From: an uncultured Dorea sp.
Lineage (GTDB): Bacteria > Bacillota > Clostridia > Lachnospirales > Lachnospiraceae
Length of the DNA stretch: 52,694 nt
Assembly: GCA_910578455.1 (NCBI GenBank)
Contig: CAJTQA010000023.1
Span: 1-52,694 of the forward strand
Reading direction: 5' to 3'
Under the pieces are notes generated by a model. It was not told the origin of the DNA, searched no databases, and saw nothing but the letters and a program-made list of their open reading frames with translations. The position numbers were made by a program, and so were the translations under genes. Each line of letters begins with the position of its first letter. Position 1 is the stretch's first letter. Below are positions 33,184 through 40,916 of the stretch, one piece after another.

Positions 33184-34695
33184 ATGAGGTATTTGCCGAC
33201 GGCGCGGCAGATGAAGGAGGCAGACCGGCATACTATCAGCAAATTGGGCATACCGTCTCTGGAACTGATGGAAAGGGCTGCTGCAGGCTGCGTCAAAGTG
33301 ATGAAAGAGAAACGCTTGGACTTATCCCATGTATGCATCGTGTGCGGCTCAGGCAACAACGGCGGAGACGGCTTTGCCATAGGCAGGATGCTCTTAGAAG
33401 ACGGATGCAGGGTTACGGCGGTCATGGCGGGAAACAGGGAGCGCTGCACGGATGAGTGCAGGGAGCAGCTCCGGCTTTTTGAAGAGGCCGGGGGAATTGT
33501 GGGCAATGAATATTCAGAACAGGAATATGGTGTTATTGTAGATGCTCTTTTCGGCGTGGGGTTAAGCCGCGGCATCGAAGGGAGATATTTAAGCCTTCTG
33601 GATGCCATGAACCGGTCGGGGGCGTATAAATTTGCCGTCGATATCCCGTCGGGCGTCTCGGCAGATACGGGAAATATACTGGGGGCAGCGTTTCATGCGG
33701 ACCTGACGGTGACTTTTCAGGAGAAAAAGTTCGGCATGGAAGTTTATCCGGGGAAAGAGCTGTCCGGAAATGTGGTCACAGCGGATATCGGAATCAGCAG
33801 ACAGACGCTTTGGGAGGATGAAACGGCTGTGGCTGCGCTTGAGGCAGCGGATTACCGGAAACTTCTTCCGGCAAGAAAAGAGGATTCCCATAAAGGAACA
33901 TATGGGAAAGTGCTTGTGGTCGCAGGCAGCAAAGGAATGTGCGGCGCGGCGTATTTTAATGCGAAAGCGGCGTATAGGTCGGGGGCAGGATTGGTTAAAA
34001 TATATACTGCGGAGGAAAACCGGCCGGTTTTGCAGCAGCTTTTGCCGGAGGCGGTCATTGCCTCTTATGAGAGGTTTGATGAAGAAGGGCTGAAAAAGCA
34101 GCTTGCCTGGGCGGATGTAGTGTGCATGGGTTCCGGCATCGGAACGGGAGAGGCTGCAGCCGGACATGTGCGGACGGTACTCACGCACGGCGGCGCGCCC
34201 TGCGTGATTGATGCGGACGGCCTGAATATTATAAGCTCGGACCCGGAGCTTGCCGGACAGCTCTTAAAGGGCAGGCATGTCCTGACCCCCCACATGAAAG
34301 AGATGTCTAGGTTGGCGGGGTGTTCCGTGGCGGATATTAAAAGCGACCGTCTTAAGGTGCTGAAGGATTACACGGATAAGACAGGCGCGGCATGTGTCCT
34401 TAAGGATTCCCGGACGCTGATTGGGATGAGGGGCGAGCGGACCGTCCTGAACCTGTCGGGGAACAGCGCCATGGCAAAGGCTGGCTCCGGAGATGTGCTG
34501 GCGGGCGTGATTGCAGGATTTTTAGCCCAGGGCGCCGGCTGCTATGACGGGGCGGTGCTGGGGGCGTATATCCACGGAAGGTCAGGGGATCATGCGCGCG
34601 ATGACAAAGGGTGCTACAGTGTGATGGCGGAAGATATTATTTCGCAGATAGGCATTGCAATCAATGAATGTGCAGGCAGGAAGACGGAGGGATAA
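33184..34695 (+). CDS. nnr: Bifunctional NAD(P)H-hydrate epimerase and ADP-dependent dehydratase
   Basis: This 503-residue repair enzyme restores hydrated NADH and NADPH. The N-terminal epimerase (about 1-210) has VCGSGNNGGDGFAIGRML. The C-terminal ribokinase-like dehydratase (about 220-500) has GSKGMCGAAYFNAKAAYRSGAGLVK and NSAMAKAGSGDVLAGVIAGF, with the catalytic Asp in GSGD. The start at 33184 follows AAGGAAG. It lies next to rex, in line with a shared theme of NADH homeostasis, and alr starts 1 base after its stop codon. Confidence 0.95.
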   Translation: MRYLPTARQMKEADRHTISKLGIPSLELMERAAAGCVKVMKEKRLDLSHVCIVCGSGNNGGDGFAIGRMLLEDGCRVTAVMAGNRERCTDECREQLRLFEEAGGIVGNEYSEQEYGVIVDALFGVGLSRGIEGRYLSLLDAMNRSGAYKFAVDIPSGVSADTGNILGAAFHADLTVTFQEKKFGMEVYPGKELSGNVVTADIGISRQTLWEDETAVAALEAADYRKLLPARKEDSHKGTYGKVLVVAGSKGMCGAAYFNAKAAYRSGAGLVKIYTAEENRPVLQQLLPEAVIASYERFDEEGLKKQLAWADVVCMGSGIGTGEAAAGHVRTVLTHGGAPCVIDADGLNIISSDPELAGQLLKGRHVLTPHMKEMSRLAGCSVADIKSDRLKVLKDYTDKTGAACVLKDSRTLIGMRGERTVLNLSGNSAMAKAGSGDVLAGVIAGFLAQGAGCYDGAVLGAYIHGRSGDHARDDKGCYSVMAEDIISQIGIAINECAGRKTEG

Positions 34696-34696
34696 G

Positions 34697-35863
34697 ATGG
34701 AGAAGTATACGAGAGTGCGGGCAAAAGTAGACCTTGACGCAATAGAATATAATGTTGACAGGATGAAAGACAATACAAAAGAAGGCGTAAAGGTCATCGT
34801 GGTCATCAAGGCGGACGGCTACGGCCACGGCGGCCTTCAGATCGCGCGGATGCTTTCCGAGAAGGAGTATGTATGGGGATTCGCGGTGGCAACTCTTGAC
34901 GAGGCGGTGTTCCTGAAAAAGAGGGGCATCTATAAGCCGGTGCTGGCGCTGGGCTGCGTGTTCCCGGATCAGCGGGAGCGGCTGCTTGAATATAAAGTGC
35001 GGATGACCGTCTATACGGCGGAGATGGCGAAAGAAGTGTCGGACCTGGCGGTGAAACTTGGCCAGAAAGCATACATCCATATTAAAATTGACACTGGGAT
35101 GTCAAGGCTTGGATTTATGCCGGACGAGGAGAGCGCAGATGAGATCGCGGCTATCGCAGCCATGCCGAATCTTGTGATGGAAGGGATGTTCACTCATTTT
35201 TCCAAGGCCGACGAGACAGATAAGGCATATACCGAGAAACAGCTGGAAAAATATCTGTGGATGAAGGATGCGCTCAGGAAACGGGGCGTTGATTTTACCT
35301 ATTACCACTGCTCAAACAGCGCGGGGATTATCGATATCCCGGAGGCAAATATGGATCTGGTGCGGTGCGGGATATCCACTTACGGGCTGTATCCGTCGGC
35401 GGAGGTAATGAAAGAAAATGTTCCGCTGAAACCGGCGATGGAGCTTATAAGCCATGTTGCCCATGTAAAATGGGTGGATGAGGGAACGCTTATCAGCTAC
35501 GGGGGAACCTTTGTCACAGAGAGAAGGACGAAGATTGTCACGGTTCCGGTAGGATACGGGGACGGTTATCCGAGGAGCCTTTCCAATAAAGGCATTGTGC
35601 TGATACACGGCAAACGGGCGAGGATCTTAGGGCGTGTGTGCATGGACCAGCTCATGGTTGACGGAACGGACATTGACGACGTGAAATTCGGCGACCGGGT
35701 TACCCTGATCGGGAGGGACGGCGATGAGGTGCTGGCGGTGGAAGAGCTGAGCGGACTGGCAGAACGGTTTAACTATGAGTTTGTCTGCAACCTGGGGAAA
35801 CGGGTTCCCCATGAATTTATCCGGCACGGCGAAGTGATCGAGCAGAGGGATTATTTTAACTAA
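34697..35863 (+). CDS. alr: Alanine racemase
   Basis: This 388-residue PLP enzyme interconverts L- and D-alanine for peptidoglycan. The PLP lysine is K38 in VVIKADGYGHGG. HIKIDTGMSRLGF, HCSNSAGI, the second-base block SYGGTF and RVCMDQLMVD follow in order. Length is normal. The start ATG 34697 follows GGAGGG, one base after the nnr stop codon. An nnr-alr-mazF order is common in Firmicutes. Confidence 0.97.
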   Translation: MEKYTRVRAKVDLDAIEYNVDRMKDNTKEGVKVIVVIKADGYGHGGLQIARMLSEKEYVWGFAVATLDEAVFLKKRGIYKPVLALGCVFPDQRERLLEYKVRMTVYTAEMAKEVSDLAVKLGQKAYIHIKIDTGMSRLGFMPDEESADEIAAIAAMPNLVMEGMFTHFSKADETDKAYTEKQLEKYLWMKDALRKRGVDFTYYHCSNSAGIIDIPEANMDLVRCGISTYGLYPSAEVMKENVPLKPAMELISHVAHVKWVDEGTLISYGGTFVTERRTKIVTVPVGYGDGYPRSLSNKGIVLIHGKRARILGRVCMDQLMVDGTDIDDVKFGDRVTLIGRDGDEVLAVEELSGLAERFNYEFVCNLGKRVPHEFIRHGEVIEQRDYFN

Positions 35864-35941
35864 ATTCTATGACTCTATGGAATACATCCGAAAAAGATGG
35901 AAATACTTACTTTATCTTAAATGTATCGGAGTGTGAATAGA

Positions 35942-36289
35942 GTGCAGGTAAGACGCGGAGACATATATTATGCAGACTTAAGCCCGGTGGTGGGTTCCGA
36001 ACAGGGAGGAATCCGCCCGGTGCTGATCATACAGAACGATGTGGGGAACAGGCACAGCCCCACGGTCATCTGTGCGGCGATCACTTCCCGCATGAACAAG
36101 GCGAAGCTCCCGACCCATGTGGAGCTGGACGCGAAAAAATGCCAGATTGTGAAGAATTCGGTGATTTTGCTGGAGCAGATTAGAACCATTGATAAGCAGA
36201 GGCTTAAAGATATGGTATGCCATCTTGATAAAGGGATGATGAACAAAGTAGATGAGGCTTTGAAAGTGAGTTTTGAGCTTCATACATAG
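35942..36289 (+). CDS. mazF: MazF/PemK-family endoribonuclease, no adjacent antitoxin
   Basis: This toxin-type RNase of about 115 residues has VRRGDIYYADLSPVVGSEQGGIRPVLIIQND, SPTVICAAITS and the closing block LLEQIRTIDKQRL of the MazF fold. It cleaves mRNA at short sequences. I prefer GTG 35942, about 9 bases after CGGAG; GTG 35933 and ATG 35921 are alternatives. In Bacillus a mazE-type antitoxin gene sits between alr and mazF. Here the whole gap is 78 bases and holds no such gene. Confidence 0.93.
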   Translation: MQVRRGDIYYADLSPVVGSEQGGIRPVLIIQNDVGNRHSPTVICAAITSRMNKAKLPTHVELDAKKCQIVKNSVILLEQIRTIDKQRLKDMVCHLDKGMMNKVDEALKVSFELHT

Positions 36290-36313
36290 CAAAGGAGTTT
36301 AAATAAGTTAATC

Positions 36314-37108
36314 ATGGAAGAAGGAAGTTTGTTTCAAAAGGTACGACAGATATTCCAGGTAGAGGAAGAGATGGACGAGGAGATGAAAAAGGAAGCGGCA
36401 ATGCTGATCCGCAATATCTTCCGCTACATGGACAAAGACGCAAAAGACATTATGACCCACCGGAAAAATATCATTGCCATAGATGGGAAGAGGAGGCTCG
36501 ACGAGGTGCTTCGTTTTATGCTGAACCAGAATTTTTCCAGGTTTCCGGTCTACAGGGAGGACATTGACGAGATTGTAGGTTTCCTCCATCTCAGAGATGC
36601 CATGGCGTGTTATCTCTCCAGGCAGAAACGGCAGGTTGCTGTGGAGGAGCTTGGAGATTACATAAGGCCAGTGACATTCATACCGGAGACGAAAAGCATC
36701 GACACGCTTTTTAAGGAGATGCAGGCGTCACAGAACCACGTAGTAGTGGTGCTTGACGAATACGGGCAGACAAGCGGACTTGTGACGATGGAAGACATAC
36801 TGGAGGAGCTTGTAGGCGACATACTGGACGAGTATGACGTGGAGGAAAAGAGGATAACCCGCCTTGCCACGGGAAACTACCTCGTAAACGGATTCATAGA
36901 TCTCGAAGACCTGGAAGACTATCTTCCGATAAAATTCGAAAAGGAAAATTACGAGACGCTAAACGGATTCATGATAGACCAGCTGGAGCGGATCCCCGGA
37001 GAAGATGAAGAGTGCGTCGTAGAATACTCCGGCTACCGATTCACCGTGCTGCTGGTCGATAACAACACAATCCAAAGAGTAAAGATTGAAAAAATCTGGG
37101 AAGAATGA
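36314..37108 (+). CDS. CBS-domain protein with CorC/HlyC-type C-terminal domain
   Basis: This 264-residue protein has a short acidic lead-in, two CBS domains (about residues 42-105 and 107-165, with FSRFPVYREDIDEIVGFLHLRDA and VVVVLDEYGQTSGLVTMEDILEELVGDI) and a CorC_HlyC domain (about 178-262). The membrane DUF21 domain found in many relatives is absent, so this is a soluble CorC-like protein, possibly a partner in magnesium or cobalt export. The ribosome binding site AAAGGAG is unusually far (about 15 bases) from the ATG. Confidence 0.88.
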   Translation: MEEGSLFQKVRQIFQVEEEMDEEMKKEAAMLIRNIFRYMDKDAKDIMTHRKNIIAIDGKRRLDEVLRFMLNQNFSRFPVYREDIDEIVGFLHLRDAMACYLSRQKRQVAVEELGDYIRPVTFIPETKSIDTLFKEMQASQNHVVVVLDEYGQTSGLVTMEDILEELVGDILDEYDVEEKRITRLATGNYLVNGFIDLEDLEDYLPIKFEKENYETLNGFMIDQLERIPGEDEECVVEYSGYRFTVLLVDNNTIQRVKIEKIWEE

Positions 37109-37121
37109 TATGATAGCATCA

Positions 37122-37176
37122 GGGTTTCAAAGACATGCGGTTCATGCCTGCATGAAACCGCATGTCCTTGAAACCC
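37122..37176. repeat. 55-bp near-perfect inverted repeat
   Basis: The arm 37122-37147 (starting GGGTTTCAA) is the reverse complement of 37150-37176 except for one substitution and one extra base, with only CT between. As RNA it makes a very stable hairpin. There is no T-run, so it is not a normal terminator. It lies between the CBS-protein gene and yebC. Confidence 0.85.
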
Positions 37177-37224
37177 GCAAAACATGAGAAAGAAGCCCCG
37201 GAGGGCGGATTTCGAATGTTTTCA

Positions 37225-37241
37225 GGATTGCGGAGCAATCC
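37225..37241 (+). repeat. Short hairpin before yebC
   Basis: GGATTGC (37225-37231), GGA, GCAATCC (37235-37241). GCGGATT at 37205-37211 can also pair with AATCCGC at 37237-37243, an alternative fold. It overlaps the predicted -35 region of yebC. Confidence 0.55.
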
Positions 37242-37255
37242 GCAGATGCTATAAT
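37228..37255 (+). promoter_or_regulatory. Promoter of yebC
   Basis: TTGCGG (37228-37233) and TATAAT (37250-37255) with a 16-base spacer, about 27 bases before the ATG. Confidence 0.5.
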
Positions 37256-37281
37256 TAAAGAAATAAGCGAGGGATAAAGAA

Positions 37282-38013
37282 ATGTCAGGACATTCAAAAT
37301 TTGCCAATATCAAGCACAAGAAAGAGAAAAATGATGCGGCAAAAGGAAAGATATTTACAAAAATCGGAAAAGAGCTTGCAGTGGCGGTGAGGGAAGGCGG
37401 CAGCGCCGACCCGGCGAACAACAGCCGCCTGCGTGACGTGATTGCAAAAGCAAAAGCCAACAATATGCCGAATGACACCATTGAACGCAACATCAAGAAA
37501 GCGTCAGGGGATGCCAACGCGGCAAATTATGAGCATATTACATACGAGGGATACGGGCCTAACGGCACGGCGATTATTGTGGAGACGCTTACAGACAACC
37601 GCAACCGCACTGCCACTAATGTGAAAAATGCATTTACGAAAGGAAACGGAAATGTGGGAACGCCTGGATGCGTGTCCTTTATGTTTGACCAGAAAGGGCA
37701 GATCGTCATTGACAAAGAAGAGTATGAAGGTGATTCCGACGAGCTTATGATGATGGCGCTGGATGCGGGCGCAGATGATTTCTCAGAGGAAGAGGACAGC
37801 TTTGAGGTGTTTACGGCGCCGGAGGAATTCAGCGCGGTGCGGCAGGCACTGGAAGACGCGGGGATTGTCATGGCGGCCGCAGAGGTGACGATGATTCCCC
37901 AGACGTATGTAGAGCTTACGGATCCGAAGGACATTGCCAGCATCCAGAAGACACTGGACATGCTGGAGGACGACGATGACGTGCAGGATGTGTATCACAA
38001 TTGGGATGAATAA
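37282..38013 (+). CDS. yebC: YebC/PmpR-family protein
   Basis: This 243-residue protein begins MSGHSKFANIKHKKEKNDAAKGKIFTKIGKE, the hallmark of the family, with later YEGYGPNGTAIIVETLTDNRNRT. Relatives act as transcriptional regulators or, as shown for YebC-type proteins, help ribosomes through difficult proline stretches. Which role applies here is open. GCGAGGG precedes the ATG. The next gene starts 15 bases after the stop. Confidence 0.96.
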   Translation: MSGHSKFANIKHKKEKNDAAKGKIFTKIGKELAVAVREGGSADPANNSRLRDVIAKAKANNMPNDTIERNIKKASGDANAANYEHITYEGYGPNGTAIIVETLTDNRNRTATNVKNAFTKGNGNVGTPGCVSFMFDQKGQIVIDKEEYEGDSDELMMMALDAGADDFSEEEDSFEVFTAPEEFSAVRQALEDAGIVMAAAEVTMIPQTYVELTDPKDIASIQKTLDMLEDDDDVQDVYHNWDE

Positions 38014-38028
38014 GGACGGAGGACGGAA

Positions 38029-38802
38029 ATGAGCGACGTTGATGCCGTAAAGGAAAGCCTGATTGAGTTTTTTGAGGAAATGCTGGCAAACAAAAAGAAA
38101 TTTAAGAAAAAACTCTACGAAGAGGCGATAGAGGATGCCAGGAAAAAACATGCCGGCATGATAAATATGATGGTAGGATGCTTTGAGGAATGTGCACAAG
38201 AGGATAGGCCGCAGCTGGTGGAAGAGCTTGCAGACGTAATCCCTGAATATGCCTACGGGAAGATGCAGTCTGTGAAGAAGCTAAGCCGTGAAAGCTATGC
38301 CATGGACTATAACCTGAATATGGCGGCATTTGTAGTTCCGATTCTGAACTATAACCGGAATGAGTATTGCGTTGCTGTCACAAAGAGGATGGTAGAGCTG
38401 TGGAATCAGCGGAAGGTGAACTCACTTAAGCTGTCTCACAGCACGTATGAGGAGATTGCCGGCGGGTTTGAACGGAAACTGTGCTATATAACCACCGCTG
38501 TCTGCCGGAGCCAGGGCAAGCCGGACGACTGCTACGAGCTGCGCGCGTTCCGGGATTTCCGTGATGGTTATCTGATGCGTTCCGGGGATGGGCGCAGGCT
38601 GGTGGAGGAATATTATGACATTGCGCCGGGAATCGTCATGCTCATCAATATGGAAAAACATCCGGATAAAACCTACGAGGGAATTTACGAAAAGCACCTG
38701 ATGCCTTGCCTCCGTTTCATAGAAGAGGGGCGGAGAAACGATTGCCGGAACCGGTATATGACGATGGTGCGGGAACTGGAAGAAAAATATTTAGAATCAT
38801 AG
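38029..38802 (+). CDS. Protein with C-terminal CFI-box domain, function unknown
   Basis: This 257-residue soluble protein has a helical N-terminal part (Lys/Glu-rich, 1-140) without recognised motifs. Its C-terminal part carries CYITTAVCRSQGKPDDCYELRAFRDFRDGYL, LVEEYYDIAP and MPCLRFIEEG. This resembles the CFI-box-CTERM module (CFI-T-A, then a FRD-L block) found at the end of diverse bacterial proteins. The three cysteines of the box (C-x6-C and DDC) may bind metal, which is inference. There is no signal peptide. It lies between yebC and metY with short gaps (15 and 12 bases), so it is probably cotranscribed. Confidence 0.75.
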   Translation: MSDVDAVKESLIEFFEEMLANKKKFKKKLYEEAIEDARKKHAGMINMMVGCFEECAQEDRPQLVEELADVIPEYAYGKMQSVKKLSRESYAMDYNLNMAAFVVPILNYNRNEYCVAVTKRMVELWNQRKVNSLKLSHSTYEEIAGGFERKLCYITTAVCRSQGKPDDCYELRAFRDFRDGYLMRSGDGRRLVEEYYDIAPGIVMLINMEKHPDKTYEGIYEKHLMPCLRFIEEGRRNDCRNRYMTMVRELEEKYLES

Positions 38803-38814
38803 GAGGAACAGCCA

Positions 38815-40095
38815 ATGAGCGATTATAGAATTGAGACAAAGTGCATTCAGTCAGGTTATGAGCCGAAAAACGGGGAGCCGCGGATCCTGCCGATCTATCA
38901 GAGCACAACCTTTAAGTATTCCAGCAGCGAGCAGATGGGGAGGCTTTTTGACCTGGAGGAGTCAGGTTACTTTTATACCCGGCTTCAGAATCCGACTAAC
39001 GATGCGGTGGCGGCAAAGATCTGCGACCTTGAGGGAGGCGTGGCTGCCATGCTCACATCATCGGGCCAGGCGGCAAATTTTTATGCCATTATGAATATCG
39101 CTCAGGAGGGAGATCATATTGTGTGTGCGTCGGCTCTCTATGGGGGCACTTACAACCTGTATGCACATACTATCAAAAAGATGGGTGTTGATGCGACATT
39201 TGTGGATCCGGACTGCACTCCAGAGGAACTGGATGCGGCATTCTGCGAGAATACAAAAGCTGTGTTTGGCGAGACGATTGCCAATCCTGCCCTGGTAGTC
39301 TTTGACTTTGAGAAGTTTTCCAAGGCGGCGCATGCCCACGGCGTGCCGCTTATTGTGGACAATACTTTTGCGACGCCTGTCAACTGCCGGCCTTTCGAGT
39401 GGGGCGCGGATATTGTCACGCACTCTACAACGAAGTATATGGACGGACATGCGTCCTGCGTGGGGGGAGCGATTGTAGACAGCGGCAATTTCGACTGGGA
39501 GGCTTACGCAGATAAATTCCCGGGCCTGACGCAGCCGGACGAGACTTACCACGGCATTGTCTACACGAAAAAGTTTGGGAAGGGAGCTTACATTACAAAA
39601 GCGACGGCACAGCTTATGAGGGATCTTGGCTCCATCCAGTCGCCCCAGAACGCATTTCTCTTAAACATCGGACTGGAGACGCTCCACCTCCGCATGCCGA
39701 GACACTGCGAAAACGCGCTGAAAGCGGCAAGATACCTTCAGGCTCATGAAAAGGTTGCCTGGGTGAGCTGCCCGTCTCTGGAAGGAGACAGATACTATGA
39801 GCTTGCCAGGAAGTATATGCCGGACGGAACATGCGGCGTCCTGACTTTCGGGTTAAAGGGCGGGCGCAGCGCGGCAGTACGGATGATGGACAGCTTAAAG
39901 ATGATTGCCATCGTGACTCATGTAGCGGATGCAAGGAGCTGCGTTCTCCACCCGGCGAGCCATACGCACCGCCAGATGAGCGACGCGGAGCTTGCGGAGG
40001 CAGGCGTACAGCCGGATCTGATCCGTTTCAGCGTAGGTATTGAAAATATCGAAGATATCATAGCAGATCTTGAACAGGCTTTAAAACAAGTATAA
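38815..40095 (+). CDS. metY: O-acetylhomoserine sulfhydrylase-like PLP enzyme (MetY type)
   Basis: This 426-residue Cys/Met-metabolism PLP enzyme (PF01053) would make homocysteine from O-acetylhomoserine and sulfide. Visible are YQSTTFKY near the start, YTRLQNPTNDAVAAKICDLEGG, LTSSGQAA, VDNTFATPVNCRPFEWGADIV and the PLP lysine in HSTTKYMDGH. The length of about 425 and the QSPQNAFLL..GLETLHLRM block favour MetY over cystathionine gamma-synthase (about 380). Exact substrate preference cannot be read. AGGAGG precedes the ATG. Confidence 0.9.
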   Translation: MSDYRIETKCIQSGYEPKNGEPRILPIYQSTTFKYSSSEQMGRLFDLEESGYFYTRLQNPTNDAVAAKICDLEGGVAAMLTSSGQAANFYAIMNIAQEGDHIVCASALYGGTYNLYAHTIKKMGVDATFVDPDCTPEELDAAFCENTKAVFGETIANPALVVFDFEKFSKAAHAHGVPLIVDNTFATPVNCRPFEWGADIVTHSTTKYMDGHASCVGGAIVDSGNFDWEAYADKFPGLTQPDETYHGIVYTKKFGKGAYITKATAQLMRDLGSIQSPQNAFLLNIGLETLHLRMPRHCENALKAARYLQAHEKVAWVSCPSLEGDRYYELARKYMPDGTCGVLTFGLKGGRSAAVRMMDSLKMIAIVTHVADARSCVLHPASHTHRQMSDAELAEAGVQPDLIRFSVGIENIEDIIADLEQALKQV

Positions 40096-40107
40096 AATCA
40101 GAAATCG

Positions 40108-40144
40108 CCTCCATACTAAATAAAAAGTATGGAGGTGTATTTTT
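40108..40144 (+). terminator. metY terminator that also covers the tepA ribosome binding site
   Basis: CCTCCATACT (40108-40117) pairs perfectly with AGTATGGAGG (40126-40135) around an 8-base loop, followed by TGTATTTTT. The GGAGG of the 3' arm is the ribosome binding site of the gene starting at 40145, so the hairpin would both end transcription and hide that site. Confidence 0.8.
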
Positions 40145-40849
40145 ATGGGAAATGAAAAACAGGAAGAAAAGCAGGGAATGAAAAACGAGCAGATCCGGCA
40201 GGTGGGCTCTTTGAACCTGAACGAAAACAAAGAAAAACATAAAATCAAGCTGCTGACGATCATTGGAGAGGTGGAGGGACACGAGGCCGTGTCCGGAAAT
40301 ACAAAAGCCACGAAATACGAGCACCTCCTCCCGATGCTTGCAGAGGTGGAGGACAGCGAGGAAATCGAAGGGCTTCTGATTCTTTTAAATACCCTTGGCG
40401 GTGATGTGGAGGCAGGTCTTTCCATCGCAGAGATGATTGCATCCTTAAGCAAGCCCACGGTATCCCTTGTGCTTGGAGGGAGCCATTCGATCGGCGGCCC
40501 CTTGGCGGTATCGGCTAAATATTCCTTTATCGTGCCAAGCGGGACGATGATCGTCCATCCGGTCCGCTCAAGCGGAATGTTTATCGGCGTGGCGCAGAGC
40601 CTGCGTAACATGATAAAGACCCAGGACCGGATCACCCGCTTTCTGGCCAGCCATTCCCGCATGAGCCAGGGGCGTATCGAGGAGCTGATGCTGAATCAGA
40701 CGGATCTGGTGAAAGACGTCGGAACGCTGCTTGAGGGCAGGGAAGCCGTGCGGGAAGGACTTATAGACGAGGTCGGGGGCATGAGCGATGCATTAGGAAA
40801 ACTGCATGAAATGATAGACGAGGCCAGGGGAAAAAAGAGCGAAATTTAG
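40145..40849 (+). CDS. tepA: ClpP-class serine protease of the TepA type
   Basis: This 234-residue ClpP-fold protease has a charged N-terminus, then the block EGLLILLNTLGGDVEAGLSIAEMIAS, the nucleophile region GGSHSIGGPLAVS (probably Ser115) and MIVHPVR with His138. B. subtilis TepA, encoded next to spoIIIE/ftsK as here, has been linked to protein export and spore development; its substrates are unclear. No signal peptide is seen. Its ribosome binding site lies inside the preceding hairpin, so expression may depend on readthrough that melts the hairpin or on a coupled event. Confidence 0.9.
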   Translation: MGNEKQEEKQGMKNEQIRQVGSLNLNENKEKHKIKLLTIIGEVEGHEAVSGNTKATKYEHLLPMLAEVEDSEEIEGLLILLNTLGGDVEAGLSIAEMIASLSKPTVSLVLGGSHSIGGPLAVSAKYSFIVPSGTMIVHPVRSSGMFIGVAQSLRNMIKTQDRITRFLASHSRMSQGRIEELMLNQTDLVKDVGTLLEGREAVREGLIDEVGGMSDALGKLHEMIDEARGKKSEI

Positions 40850-40851
40850 TA

Positions 40852-40880
40852 ATGACAGCTTATATGAAAAATGCTATAAT
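40852..40880 (+). promoter_or_regulatory. Possible promoter of ftsK
   Basis: ATGACA (40852-40857) and TATAAT (40875-40880) with a 17-base spacer, in the tepA-ftsK gap. Confidence 0.5.
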
Positions 40881-40916
40881 AAGATGCTAAGGTCAAAAAA
40901 ACAAGGAGGAGAGCAC

